Shown here: positions 10,798-23,146 of the stretch, in pieces
Position numbering within the stretch: the stretch's first letter is position 1
Layout of the letters: each line of letters begins with the position of its first letter
Assembly (NCBI RefSeq): GCF_000276665.1
Contig: NW_004955416.1
Coordinates: forward strand, 3,351,034-3,415,033
Direction of reading: 5' to 3'
Source: Chinchilla lanigera
Taxonomy: Eukaryota > Chordata > Mammalia > Rodentia > Chinchillidae
Length of the DNA stretch: 64,000 bases
Program-made: the position numbers and the translations under genes
The notes under the pieces: model-generated
Told to the model about the DNA's origin: nothing
The model's input: only the letters and a program-made list of their open reading frames with translations
The model's database searches: none

Positions 10798-11605
10798 TGC
10801 AGTACTATTCACAATAGCCAAAAGCTGGGAAACAACCTAGGTGTCCATCAACTGATGATTGAATAAAGAAAATGTGCTACATATACCGAATGGAATATTG
10901 CTCAGCCATCACAGGGGTAAAATTCTGCCATTTGCAAAGTGGGTTGAAGTGGAGGTCATCAAGCTATAGATAGAAACCAGAAACCAAACAGACAAATCTC
11001 ACATGCTATTACTCAAATGTGGAATCTAAAATCATTAACCTCATACAAGTCCATAGTAGAATGGGGGAAATCAGAGAGTGGGAAAAATGATGGGGGTGAA
11101 GAGGTGGGAAAAGGTTGATCAGTTAGATAGGAGAAAGAAATTCTCTTGTGCTCATTCACAGTAGGGTGACTACAGATTATAGTGTATTGTACATGTCAAA
11201 AAACTAGAAAAACAGGTGTGGTGATGCACATCTGTAATCCCAACACCCTGGGAGACCGAGGCAGGAGAACTGCAAGTTCAAGCCCAGCCTGAACCACTTA
11301 GCAACTTAGCAAGATTCTCAAAAAATAAAAATGTAAAAAAGGACAGTGGATGTAGCTCAGGGAAAATGTTTGGTCTCCAGTACCACAAAGCTAAACAGCT
11401 AGATGAAAGAATTTTCAAAGTTTTACATAAAGACATGATAATTGTTCGAGGACATAGATGCATTTAAACAAATTTAGATATTAGATAGTATATATGTGTA
11501 TGAAAACATCATGGTACACCATTAGCATGGGTAACTTCTATGTTTTTATGTACCGGGTAAAACAATTTTAATTAGTTAATTAATTAATCTTTAAAATAAG
11601 AACCC
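10798..11605 (+). mobile_element. LINE-1 3' end, sense, interrupted by a B1-ID SINE
   Basis: It starts mid ORF2 C-terminus (actattcacaatagccaaaa, ggtgtccatcaactgatg, tggaatattgctcagccatc). It runs through the 3' UTR (tcacatgctattactcaaat; gtgactacagattatagtg; catgtcaaaaaactagaaa), is interrupted at 11212-11395, and resumes with cagctagatgaaagaatttt, gataattgttcgagg and an A/T-rich end near 11600. The layout matches L1M/L1MA-type 3' ends. It directly abuts the antisense L1 on its left. Confidence 0.8.
11212..11395 (+). mobile_element. B1-ID dimeric SINE
   Basis: The left part is B1-like: acaggtgtggtgatgcacat, ctgtaatcccaacaccctgg, gagaccgaggcaggagaact. It is joined by an A-rich linker (aaaaaataaaaatgtaaaaa) to an ID-like right part: gtggatgtagctcaggg, ggtctccagtaccac. 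Such fused B1-ID elements are known from squirrel-related and some other non-murid rodents. The copy is diverged and sits in the L1 3' UTR. Confidence 0.85.
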
Positions 11606-12354
11606 ACTGACACTCACATTAGGACTCTTCCTGACTGTTAACATTTTCTCTGATACAAGTCTAAGTAATGTAATATCTAATAAGGGACAGTTGAAAAGAA
11701 AATTGGGAAAGGGCAGAAGCCATAGCTAACATGGAATTTTCCTGCCAGATGTGCATTGGAATATGTATACTACACAGCTAGCTCTGGTTTGGTTAGATAT
11801 ATGTATGTGCTTGGTAAGGAGCTCTCATGGGAAGTGGCTTTCACGTCTGTGTGGGTGTGGTGGACTTTTTGCCTATGTACAAAGCATCCATCTCTCATTC
11901 TACCTTCCTGATACCCACTGCCTCAATCACTGCTTGCACTTGAGGAAAGATGACTCCACCCTCTGTAAATCTCATTTTTCCTTCTATGTTCATTATCTTA
12001 TGTTCATATTCATGTGAATTTAGCTGGCAAAATCGGGATGAAATTTAGAGCAGCAGAATTCATGTACTTGGTAGGCTCATTGTGAACTGCCTCTTTCCAA
12101 CTATTTTAAGGGCAACCCTTTGCCTGGTATCTGGACATGTGAATATCCACATCTACACTTACAAATACAAGAATGCAGAAAAGAATATTCTCATTCTTTT
12201 CACATTCTTCCTTGTGCTCTACCCTGATTGCTTCAGTTTCTCCTAAATTCAGCCACTGCTATGGTGATGAGCTCTAAACAGACTCAACTTCCCTCAGAAG
12301 AAATCTAAATTTATCACAGGAAACATTTTCTGCAATATTCAAATTCTTTGCAAT
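11606..12354. other. Unassigned sequence
   Basis: An 88-codon open frame at 11751-12017 has no recognisable domain. Nothing else was recognised. Confidence 0.5.
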
Positions 12355-12505
12355 ATAGACTGATTTTATGGTCCAAAATATGGTCTGTTTTGGTAAATAA
12401 TCTGTGTGTACTTGAAAAGAATGTATATTTTTTCATTGATCAAGATTGTGTGTCTTATATATGTCAATGAGGACAATTTTTATTACTTTTGTCTTTATTC
12501 TATTG
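12355..12505 (-). mobile_element. Short antisense LINE-1 ORF2 scrap
   Basis: On the + strand ggtctgttttggtaaataat, cttgaaaagaatgtatattt and atatgtcaatgaggacaatt match, in order, the reverse complement of the L1 ORF2 region between endonuclease and RT (cf. gtgcacttgaaaagaatgtg and tagatgtcaattaggtca in other L1s). The ends are approximate. Confidence 0.55.
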
Positions 12506-13839
12506 TCATTGAAGTTATGTGATTATAACTGGAGAGATTTTTGGCTATATGGTTATAACTGAAATATTGTAAGAAAATAATCTCTACTAGGTGACTTCTC
12601 TCCAAAGCTTAGTCAGTAATCACAATGACTTTAATACCAGATAAGGTTTATATTGAGATTAAATTTTAGAAGGTCTAGAAATGACAGTATGATCAGGGTG
12701 ATAAAGTGGAAAAGCCACCAGATTATGATGATAGTTTGCCTTAGTTACCTTTTTCCTTCTTTCCTCTGGCTGTGTGTGAGGCCCAGTTTTAGGTACAAAG
12801 TGCCCTGTGTGTTATTTGTGTCTGTTTTAATGTGTCCGGTTGATTTAAAATTAAAAGTACTTCACTGAAAATAATGTCCTAAAAGGTTTGCAGAAGAAAA
12901 GATTTAAATTTTTTAGAAAGGTTTAATCATAGTGGGGGGTTTTCTTCTTCTCTTCTTTTTGTTCAGTTCCTGAACACAGCAAATCTTTCCCTTGTCCAAA
13001 TATGAAAATCTTTGAAGCTACCAATGCAACATCACACATGGTATACATTAAAAAAAACAAACCCTGAAACATTTGTCTGGGGAAAAATAAAATAATCTGA
13101 AAAATTGAAGATGTCAAGCACTTTTACTTAATGCAAGATATTCCCATTATTTCTTTTCCTTTTAATAAAGTTCACACTTAGTTGCTCTCTGGAAAACCAA
13201 TTCTTCCTAAGCTTCTGCCTTCATCTTTAATATGACTTCTCTGAAACTCTCATTTCTATCCAGGCAGCATTATTATATATCTTACAAAATTGAGCATTAG
13301 AGATTAATTACATGTGAAGTAGATCTGATGGCTCTGGGGTTTTTTTCGTGTGGTAGTGAAGGCTGCCCACTGGTGTAATAAAAGCTGTGTAAATCTAATT
13401 ACAATGTAGCCATTTCATTGGGTCCACTAAGCAAGTAGGGCTTCTGGTTTCTATAAAATAAAGAGAAAGAATGTTCTATAAAAGTACACAAAGTTAAAGT
13501 GAAAACAAAATACTCTGCGGTGAATGACAGGCTGCCGGAGTCGCAGGGCAGAGGGAAAAAGCCAGCAGACAGGGAGAAGTTCCCCGACAGAATAGTTACT
13601 CCTTCCTACCTCACCGAGTCCTTTTCCTAGCACTTTACATCAGAGAAAATCCCAGCTGCACTTTTTCATCCTCTCTCTCTTTATCCAAAAAACTCTAGGG
13701 GGTTGTAAGCAGATAACTAGTCTACAACATGGTAATTCATTGGCATTTCATTTTCCCAAAGAGCTGAAAGAGTATTTCTGCTCTTATATGCCTGGTACTT
13801 ACTCAGTATTGAATAAATTTGAACAATAAAAATTTGACC
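12506..13839. other. Unassigned sequence
   Basis: No repeat or gene recognised. Around 13300-13430 there are several TAATTA/ctaattaca homeodomain-type motifs in otherwise moderate-complexity sequence, so conserved non-coding sequence is possible but not shown. Confidence 0.45.
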
Positions 13840-13840
13840 T

Positions 13841-14052
13841 GGAGCCTGGTATGGAGGTGCATGCCTATAAAGCCAGCTATTCAAGATGCTGAAGTAGAAC
13901 AACTACAAGTTCTAGGCTAGCCTGGGCAACATAACTAGACCCTATATCAAAATTTTAAAAGCATTGAAAAAATGTGAGGATGGGGATGAGTCTGGGGACA
14001 AAGTTTGGTGCTCCCTGGGTTCAATTCCCAGTACTGCAAACAAACACACAAA
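13841..14052 (+). mobile_element. B1-ID dimeric SINE
   Basis: B1-like left half: ggagcctggtatggaggtgc, atgcctataaagccagctat, ctagcctgggcaac. A linker (tatatcaaaattttaaaagc) leads to an ID-like right half: gaggatggggatgagtctg, ccctgggttcaattcccagt. An A/CA-rich tail follows. It has the same architecture as the copy at 11212-11395 and is similarly old. Confidence 0.85.
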
Positions 14053-16727
14053 TGAGTAAAATCTAACGAGAAGACCCACCCACAGTTTGCAAACTTCATT
14101 GTATTCATCTTCACTGAACGGGACAAAAGGTTTTTTGACTTTCTGCAGGGACACTTTTGCTGAGAGCCCCAGATAATATGGTTCTCTCTTTTCTATTTTA
14201 GATATTAGTAGTAAGTAGCCACAGTGTGATTTGAAGTTGGAAATCAAGCATCATATAAAATGACTTCTCAAACAGTAGCACAAGACCTAGGTTAACATGC
14301 ATGGAGGCCATGTGGTATAACTATAATAATAATTGTATAATAAAGAAGAAATATTTGCTTATTGCATGTGACTATATGCTTGGAGATATGCATATATCCT
14401 TTTCAGTATTACACAGTCTTGCAAGAATACCCCCAGGCTGTAGGACAGGAGTGTAGTTTTGGAAGAGACACAAACGGCTTGAATGCTGCCTCAGGTACTC
14501 CAGCTCTCAGAATCTCACTTTTTAACTGAAAAATAACTTTATCTGGCACCCTACAAGGAATGTCTAAATCATATACATATGATCTTAATACCCTGACACA
14601 TAGTAGGAGTTCAGCAGTGCTCATTGGTTCTATCTCAGCCTGCAGGAAGACTACATAGCTCCCATTATTATTTTTCCAAATTTCTCTACAACTGGAGATT
14701 TTGTGATTTCCCACTGAAAGGAGCTTCTACTACTGCCTAATGAATTTGACGATACAGACTTTTGTCCTGTGCAATGTGAAAATGTTCAGCAAACAGAAGA
14801 AACAGCTGTTCTATGCTCAGTGAGTCAGTGTTTATTTTCTCTTGGTTGGCATATTCGGAGAGATATAGGCTTTCTCTGCTTTAGAACATCTATTTATTCT
14901 AGTTACCTTGGTGCATGTGAATAAAAATGAAGAGGATAGGAGGAAATGAGTTTTAAGACTGAACTAGGTCCTGTCATGAGAGTGACCTGTTCCAGAATCA
15001 CTTTCACCCAGGAGATACTGTTCTTTTGTTCTTTTAGTTTTTATTCTCAGTCTTTGATGATTCTTGTACACTTTGTACTTTATCCATGTACTTAAGATAT
15101 AGAAATCCTGTGGCTTCTCATTCCATACCAGGCGAAGAGCTGGCTGTAATCTATGAACAACCTGCAGTGAGATTTGAGAGGTGTGGACAGGGTTGGAATA
15201 AGGACAGGAGATAGATTCCTTTTGTTTTTACTACAGATGTTAATATACTTGTGGAAAATGACAAAATTCCCTAGACTTATTTCTGCAATTCTGAGTTCTC
15301 CATTCTTGAAGATTTCATTTTCAACTCTTTCATAGTTTCATTCACTCTTTTGTTATGTATATCTCAAAGATTAGACAAGGTATTGTAGAACTTCTAGACC
15401 ACCAGTGAATAGCAGGTGTTTTGAGTTCTTTTTAGGCTATTATATTTAGAGAAAGAGTTAGAGTTAAAGCTTTCTCTAAATAAAGTTTTAAAATTTCACA
15501 CTGAGAATCTTGTAGTTCAAATTAGTGCTTGTAGAAGGACAAAAAAGAAGAAAAAAACAAAAGGAGCAGATCTTCTTTTCCCTAGAGGCACATATGGAAA
15601 AATTAATTCAAAAGGACACATATTAAACAAATATTTTAAAATAAAGTTTTTTCATTAGTGGTACACTACAATTTTCCACTAGGCACCAATCTTTTCATTT
15701 AAATGAGAATTTGAAAATAAATAACTTAAAAATTTTTAAGTCTATGATTTTATTTAAAATAAAAAGGTAATGAATGCCCAGACAACACAACACGGTAAGC
15801 CATACTTTGTCATATTTCCTCTGACAAGCACATACTGATGATAGATAAAATATAAAACTGGAAGACAAAATACATAAAGCTGAATAGTAAAATAAAAACA
15901 TGTAAAGTGGAAATTGAAAGAACTATTAAGCACTGAACGGATCTGAAAGGACAAGCTTGCTATGCTCCAAGTGAAGCAGCAAGTGTTGGTAAGCAGAACG
16001 CAATGTGAGGAAGGCCGCTTAAAGCCTGCACTTGCTAGATTATGAAACTGGATTGAAAAAAGTTGTCAAGTAGCACCCTAGGGCTAAGGCTTTTAGCAAG
16101 CTGTAACCTGCGAGTGAAAAGAGAGTCTTGCAACAAGGAAGTGGTCAAAATTGCCTATCACTGCACAGACTGGTTAAACATTATCGCTAATACTGTCAAG
16201 AGACAGCATGCCCCCCAAAGGTCACTGTACACTCTTGGGCCTGGACTCTGGATCTTAAGGCTGCATAAGTACTATAAAAGAATATCCAAAGCATAGATCA
16301 AAGGAAAGAACAAAGAAACAAGTGAAATTTCTTTCATAAAGCAAATCCCAAAGCATGAAAAGATGCAATGCTGCAAGAGATAGCGCTTCATCTCTGCTTT
16401 CACGTCAACACACATCGTTGGTCTGGCTTAGCTCATCTGCCTTTCTCTGTTCTCCTGTAGCCATTGAAGCCCACTGTGCCCGGTAGTCTGACATGCTAAA
16501 AAGGACTGCGAGGTGGGAGAGGCTTCCAACTGACATAAGGACATCGGAGCATAAATATCCCCTTGATCTTCACTTGGGTGATTCTACAAACTCTGCTCTA
16601 CAGTGAATTCTAGAGATTGCCCAGGCAGATTACCTTCTCGCTTCACAGTGCTAACCCACTGGATGACATACTTGACTGGCTGCTTTCATTTTCTGCCTCT
16701 CTCCTCAGCAGTATAGGAAAATAAATT
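14053..16727. other. Unassigned sequence
   Basis: No element recognised. It holds a 13-bp-stem hairpin at 15443-15482 (see findings). Short open frames at 14409-14714 and 16063-16296 show no recognisable domains. Confidence 0.45.
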
Positions 16728-17615
16728 GTCAACTACTCCTTGGACAGAAGACTAATATCTAGAATAAATAAAGAACTAAACAAAATAGAGTTTCTCCCAA
16801 ATAAAAGACCCAATAAAAAATGAGCAACTAAAATAAATAGAGGAGAAAAAGTACAAATGGCCAATAAATACATGAAAGAATGTTCTAGAGGAATGCATAT
16901 TAACATAACACTACCACAAGAAATCAAAGAACAACAAGTGCTGGTGAGGGAACAGGGGAAAAGGACCCTTTCACACTGCTGGTGAGGATGTACACTAGTA
17001 CAACCACTATGGAATAAGCGTGGAGAATCCTCAAAAATCTAAAAATAGAAATTCCATTCAAACCAGCTGTTCCCTTTCCAGGTATCTACCCCAGAGTTAA
17101 AGTCATTATATTATCATACATGCATTTGCATGTTTACAGCAGCACAATTCAAAATAGTTAAATCTTGGAAGCAGCCCATATGTCCACCAACAGATGAATG
17201 GATGAAGAAAATGTGGTATTTATATACAATGAGTACTACTGTCCCATAAAGAAGGATAGAATTTGAGTCATTTACAGGAAATAGATGGTGTGTGAGGCCA
17301 TGATGTTAAGTGAAATAAATCAGACACACAAATTTATATACTGCATGATTTTGCTTCTATGAGAAACTCAAAATATAAATAATTTAAGGAATGAAATAAA
17401 AGATGGATAAAAAGGAATCAGAGAGATTGATTTTTTGTAAATGGGAATGCGTCCAGGAGATGGAGGCAAGAGGGAGGGGGGGGGAGGTAAAATAAAAAGA
17501 ATTAAAGTGTGCTATGCACGTGTACCAGCTCAATATGATGAATATAATCACTATGAACTGAAAACATGTACTAATCACATGTACTAATAGCAAAACTTAA
17601 AAATAAAATTTTAGG
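16728..17615 (+). mobile_element. LINE-1 3' end (ORF2 C-terminus and 3' UTR)
   Basis: Successive L1 blocks: gaagactaatatctagaata, agtacaaatggccaataaat, tcacactgctggtgagga, ggtatctaccccagag, atgtccaccaacagatgaat, aagtgaaataaatcagacac. A purine-rich 3' UTR tract with a nine-G run (near 17478-17486) follows, ending in an A-rich tail at about 17600-17615. Frameshifts and stops are scattered, so it is inactive. It is the best reference within the window for reading the inverted L1 at 29261-30120. Confidence 0.88.
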
Positions 17616-17997
17616 GGTAAGATTTTTATATTTCAAATTCAAATGTGAATAAATCCTACCAAAACAGTCCCTGTAGTTTTAGCTACTAAGTACAGCTTTG
17701 ACTCCATAGCTGTTACTTTCACAGGAAATGTTTACCCTTTTAATCTACGAAAATAAATAATCCAAGAATTATCTTAAAGTATTACTGTTAAAGTTTGGTT
17801 AAGAAAATGTCTCTAGTCAACTATTTTTTTCATTTCTTCAAACATGTAATTATGTGTACATTTAAAATTACATATTACAAACTAAGTGAAACACAATTTT
17901 GGAGCTTTTCTTCATGCCATTCCGAATAATACTAATATTCTGCACATCACCTATCACACACAAAGTCTTTTATGCAGAAGTTCCCACTCTTGTAGTT
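17616..17997. other. Unassigned AT-rich sequence
   Basis: Nothing recognised between the L1 tail and the MaLR LTR. Confidence 0.5.
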
Positions 17998-18335
17998 ACC
18001 TTCTCATTCCTGAAACACCACACCAGTGCCCGTGCCTTAAGGAAGAAGTTTATTCTGGCTCACATTGCAGTCTATAGCTGGCTGGCTCCAAGGCAGGACG
18101 GCATGGCCCAGTTGCATGGCAAAGGAAAGCTGCTAGTGGCCTGGGGCCAGGGAAGCAGAAAGCGTGAAGACAGGGCCTGGAAGGAAGACAAACCTTTCCA
18201 GGCTGTACCAACCATGACCCACTTCTGTCCAGTCCCCATCTCCTAATAACAAGGCAGCTAGAAGCCCCATAATCTAATAACCTTCCAAAAGCCCCACTTC
18301 CTAGTGTACCAGGCAGTGGGGGACATCTAGATATG
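17998..18335 (-). mobile_element. MaLR LTR (MT/MST-like), antisense
   Basis: On the + strand: ggaagaagtttattctggct, ggctggctccaaggcagga, ggcaaaggaaagctgct, gtaccaaccatgacccac, gccccacttcctagtg and gggggacatctagatatga. These blocks match, in order, the reverse complement of MaLR LTRs of the MTE/MST group. No internal gag-pol region is attached, so it is a solo LTR. An open frame of 115 codons (17899-18246) runs through it by chance. Confidence 0.8.
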
Positions 18336-18349
18336 AACGGTAATAATCA

Positions 18350-21175
18350 TGATAATGGATTTATCACAGATCGTAAAGTTAGTATAATAAAAATCAATTA
18401 AAGTAACTCACTGCATAAAGATTAAAAGGGAGGACAATTTCAATCGATAGTATCCAAAAATTTTGTAAAAGTTATCTTTGAAATTTAGCAGATTATTGTT
18501 TTCACAGTTAAAAAATTTCTTTTAATACTTGAAATAATAGAAGAATACTAAGTATCTCTTCTCCTGTTCAACATAACTCTTGGGCTCTTAACCAATGCAA
18601 AAGTAAGGAAAAATATATGAAAGATATAAGTATTCAAAAGGAAGGAAAGTGATATTATTCACAGGTAATATAATTAGTAACACAGACATCACAAAGAAAT
18701 CCATATATGATTTATTAGAGTTAAAAAGCATACATATCAAATTTTCTGGATAATAAATTAATTTCAGTACTTTATGTAAATTGAAAATAGCTAAAAATGA
18801 AATTCATAAAATAAAAATTATGTATAATAACATAAAAAGAAAATTCTCAATAATACCTCAAAGTATGTGTAAGCCATCTATGGAGAAATTATAAACTATA
18901 TTGAAAGGAGGTCTAAAAGTATAGATAGATACTATGTTCTGAGATTATAACACTTACTATCGGGAAGATGTCAATTATTTACAAATTGATCTATAGGTTC
19001 AATTTAATCCCAATAAAAATGCCAATAGGGTGTTTGCATGTGGAGAGGTTTTGAGTGCTTGTATTTGTGTGTGGGGGGTGGGGGCTCATGACTACAGAGG
19101 AAAAAGAGGGTGACAGAGGGTTAGAATGATTAGGAAAGGCTTGGAAATGCTTGAAACTGAATTAAAATTTGTGAGGAAGAATGAGCAGACAGAAATACAA
19201 CATTACTCCTAAAGAAGAGTTGATCGAGAACTCTGTCTTAGCAGATACCTAACTTTAGAGTAATATTGTAGTGTTTAAGACAATGAGATACTTTCCCAGA
19301 TATATGCCAATGAAACAAAATAGAAAAACCAGGAAATCAGATAGAGATGTAAACATTTGATGTCTAGGAGAGTTACATATTATAGATATGTTATTACATA
19401 CATATTATAGATATGGTATTACGTATCTGTAATATATTCTTCCTAACCCATGTGGAAGATTGTGGACTTTTTAGTAAATGGTATTGATATTATTGGTTAC
19501 ACGTACAGAAAAAAATGAAATTTGATGTCCATATTACCCTAAAACTAAAGGATCAACTCCAGGTAGATTAAAGATTAAACTCTGAAAGCAAACCTCCGAG
19601 GAACTGAGAGAGTAATAGAAAAAGAATATATTTCTTTCATCTGGGGATGGAAATATATCTTAAGAAAAATACAAAAACATGCTAAGTTAAAGGAAAATGA
19701 TATTTTCAACAATATGAAGACTGAGAGTTTTGAGGCCATCAAATGTTATCTGAGTTTATTTTGTACTGCTAAAATAAAATACCTGAGACTGAGTAATTCT
19801 TAAGAAGAGAAGATCATTTCTTACACCTTTAAAAGCTGGAAAGTCCAAGGTCAAGAAGCCATGTCTAAAGCAGGTCTTCACACTGTGCCATCCCATGGAG
19901 AAAGCAGGAGAGCACGGGCACATGAACACGGAGCCACACTTCCTGTTTAACAAATCCACTGTCACACTGAGGCATCTGCTCCATGATAAAGATGACAACA
20001 CTCCATTCCCTTGGGCAGAGCCCGCGTGACCCCATCCCCTTTGAAGGCCCCACCTCTCAAAGTTTGTCTGGGACTACACTCCCAAGACATGAGCTCTGGG
20101 GACACATTCAAACTGTAAAGCCACTGAAAAGACTTGGAGCAAATATTTGCAACATGATAATTACGTGAATAAGATCCAGAACGTTTAAATGATTCTAATA
20201 AATCATTAAGAAAATGTAAGTCCAATGAAAGCGCACAAATAATCTGATGAGACACTTCCCTGAAGGAGAAAGATAAGATGGCACTATCCTTCATAAGTCA
20301 TTAGAAACATTAATTTCAACCAGCTCTTCAGGCTAATAAAAAATTATTTTAGCATTAGAAAGGGTTGGTTGTGATTGAAATGAAATTTTTACCTTCTGCA
20401 GATGGAAGTACAAATGGATAGAATCATTTTCAAGAGCAATTTGACATCATATACTAGACTTGAAAATGATTCTCATCTCTGACTTTGCATTCCTACATAT
20501 ATATCCAGAAAAACTTTTGTGCATGTCCATTAGCAAGATACACGTGTAAGAGATATTTATGGAGGTACGATTTATAACAGCAAGAAAGCTGAAAAATAGC
20601 TCAAAGATCAGGTTATATTTACACAATGGGAAACTTTACAGAATGGAAATTTTAGTAGATAAATAACAGAATAATGTTGAATATCAGTAAATCACAAAAG
20701 AATACATAGTATGAGTGATATAAGTACACAAAGTAATTATGTTTTTACAGTTATCTGAAGTTCAAAAATATGCTAAAGTAAATATTATAAATAAAGTGAA
20801 TGTCTATATGCAGAATAGTGGTTGAATAAATAATGTACAGTCTTTAACAAAATACTAAGTATCTGTACAAAAGCGTGAGTAATCTCTACATGATTCTATG
20901 ACATTCTGAAAAAGCATAAAACAAAAACAATATACAGAAAAATAGGTGAAATAAAAACATATGCCTGTATCTGCTCATACATGCATAAAGAAAGCATGAA
21001 GTAAAAAGTAACATTCCAGGGTACCTATGTGTGGTAGCTGATAATGGGTAGTGTCAGCATGAAAGAAATTGAGGAAAGATGAGAAACATTTCACTGGTTA
21101 TATTTTTTGTATATTTCTGGCTTCTGGAACTATGTTGAAAATGTAATCAACATCCAATGTAATAAAAAAAAAAGA
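18350..21175 (+). mobile_element. Old LINE-1 remnant with a nested MaLR LTR
   Basis: L1 ORF2 fragments from mid-RT (gattaaaagggaggacaatt; ctcttctcctgttcaacata) through tcaatttaatcccaataaaa, aatattgtagtgtttaagac, gatcaactccaggtagatta and gcaaatatttgcaacatgat. The C-terminal/3' end (ggaagtacaaatggatagaa; caatgggaaactttacagaa) finishes in an A-run near 21166-21175. It is heavily diverged (L1M-like age) and interrupted at about 19750-20130 by an LTR. The two halves resume in the expected ORF2 order across the insertion. Confidence 0.75.
19750..20130 (-). mobile_element. MaLR LTR (MST/THE1/MLT1-like), antisense, nested in L1
   Basis: Blocks in order: ttttgtactgctaaaataaa, acctgagactgagtaattc, tggaaagtccaaggtcaaga, aggtcttcacactgtgcc, gaaggccccacctctcaaa and ctctggggacacattcaaac. 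This is the reverse complement of a MaLR LTR with an intact block order. L1 ORF2 sequence lies on both sides, so this insertion is younger than that L1. Confidence 0.82.
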
Positions 21176-21559
21176 CGTGGGGAGGAATCCCTAAAATGCA
21201 ATAGAAACAGAATCGAATGCACCAAACTCAACTTCAGGTGCATAGCATAAGTGCAGTGAGATGGAGCAGGGTGACTAATGCAAGTATATTTGAACTAATA
21301 CCCTCAAGTGAGGACAAAAAAAATCAATTTTAAATCTGTAATTTTCTTTTCCCTCACAGAGATACGAGAAAGTAAATTTGAAATTGCTTGTGTGTAATCT
21401 AGGATTCAGTAAAATAAGTAAATATATTGTGAATAATGAAAGACAGAATTCACACTGACTGAAAGAAAAGTACAAATATGGGAAAGAAGGGGTTAGAATG
21501 AACTCCTTGTAAAATTGGACTGCAAACAGAGTTATGAGAAAGATCTTCTGATTATACAC
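21176..21559. other. Unassigned AT-rich sequence
   Basis: Nothing recognised. A 122-codon minus-strand frame (21275-21643) is cysteine- and tyrosine-rich because it runs into the TA-rich minisatellite, and looks like chance. Confidence 0.5.
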
Positions 21560-21695
21560 ATACATGTATATACATAAGGCTGTATTCCCATAAAATATAC
21601 ATATATGTATATACATAAGGTTATATTTACATAAAATATACATATATGCATATAAATGAGGTTATGTTTCTATAAAATGTATGTATATATGAAAC
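21560..21695. repeat. About 40-bp minisatellite, three copies
   Basis: The motif tacataagg(c/t)t recurs at 21571 and 21612 and as tataaatgaggt at 21651. Each is followed by cataaaatatacatatat or a close variant, giving a period of about 40 bp. Flanks to about 21900 are rich in TA/CATA words. Confidence 0.75.
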
Positions 21696-23094
21696 ATTTG
21701 TACACATAAACACAAGAGCATATACATATATATGTACATGTGCATCCACTAACACATTTACATCTATTTATCAGTCTACATCTATCTATCCACTATATAA
21801 GTAGATTGATATAGAAACAGATACAGAAGTAAATCAGTATTTATACTTGCCCACATAGAATTGCATATGTGGATATATATTTATGTATGTATATGTACAC
21901 ACATATGTATTTCCTAGTTCTGTTTCCTGAGGGAACTAGCAGATATAAGTTGCAATGAGCATCCCTCATGCCAAGATCTTGTTTTATGAATATTATTTTC
22001 CAAAAATGAGAGAGCTTTCTTGGGAAAATAGTTGATTCTAATTCTGAGTGTGTAAAATGTAGTGTCAGAGAATAAGGAACTGCTCAAAAACGATGGAGGC
22101 ATATCAGAAAAGCATATGTGTGGTACCGTTGAAGCATACCGTTAAATTCATAGTTTCAGAATCTTAGAAAAGGTTTATACATAAATTCAGGCTTGATATA
22201 GAAGTCCAAAAATTTCTTATCATAACTTTTTCCATATCTTATCAGTGGGTTATTGCCATGGGTCTGAATTTGACAAAAGCTAGAAATGAACCGATGTGAC
22301 TGACCTGTTAGAAATAGTTTCATTGCCAAAGTAAGAACCAGAATTATAATCTCAGCATGGACAGCTGGAGCTGGCTAAAGAGATCATCCTCCTTAATTAT
22401 TATAAAAATCATCCTCGCAATCAGCTTGGGAGTTATTTGGTTGGTTGATTTTAGTACAAACACTAATCCTTCCAATTTCTGGCACTTTTTACTGACTGCG
22501 GTAGCTCCCATTGCCCCTTTCCCACCCACCTGCACATATTTTATAAGAAATGAGATTTAAGGAGCTTACTGTATTTGTCTACATCACTAGTTTGTGTCAG
22601 AGCCATCATCATCAGGAAAATCTATAGAAGCTGAGAAAGGATCGCCTTCCTATCTTGGAGTCATTACCACGGGGGCTTATTTGTCATTTATTCCCCACAG
22701 AGAAGACACTAATGGTGAAAAATGAGATAGAACTGATAGAAAAAGGAATTTTGACATGATTATATCTTGAGCACATAAATATGTCTCACACATAAATTCA
22801 TAATGTAACAAATCAAATCACAAATTTTCAAACAAGGAATGCGCTTATAGCGGTATGATTGGGATCAAGTTATTTGACTTCCTTCAATTTCATTTCAGTA
22901 TCTGGAAAGATGTTTAATAACACTCTGATTCTGGCAAAGTCACAAAATGACTAACGTATACTAGATGCTTAATAAAAGCTAATTTTCTTTATTCTCCCCT
23001 AACTGCATTCCCCTCCCTTTACAGAAATGTGAGCATTGACGAGTGACTTTTTAAAAATTGTCTGAAACTACAGCATCAATAACATAGCATCAGA
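21696..23094. other. Unassigned sequence, first part TATA/CATA-rich
   Basis: Low-complexity TA-rich sequence to about 21910, then ordinary sequence with no recognised element. Confidence 0.45.
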
Positions 23095-23146
23095 TTTAAA
23101 ACATTATCCACTTCCTGGGATTTAAAACATTATCCAATTCCTGGGA
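23095..23146. repeat. 26-bp tandem duplication, two copies
   Basis: The unit begins tttaaaacattatcca and ends cctggga. The two copies differ at one base (ccac versus ccaa). Confidence 0.95.

Noticed and set aside
17899..18246. 115-codon open frame (+).
   Set aside because: Runs through an antisense MaLR LTR; incidental.
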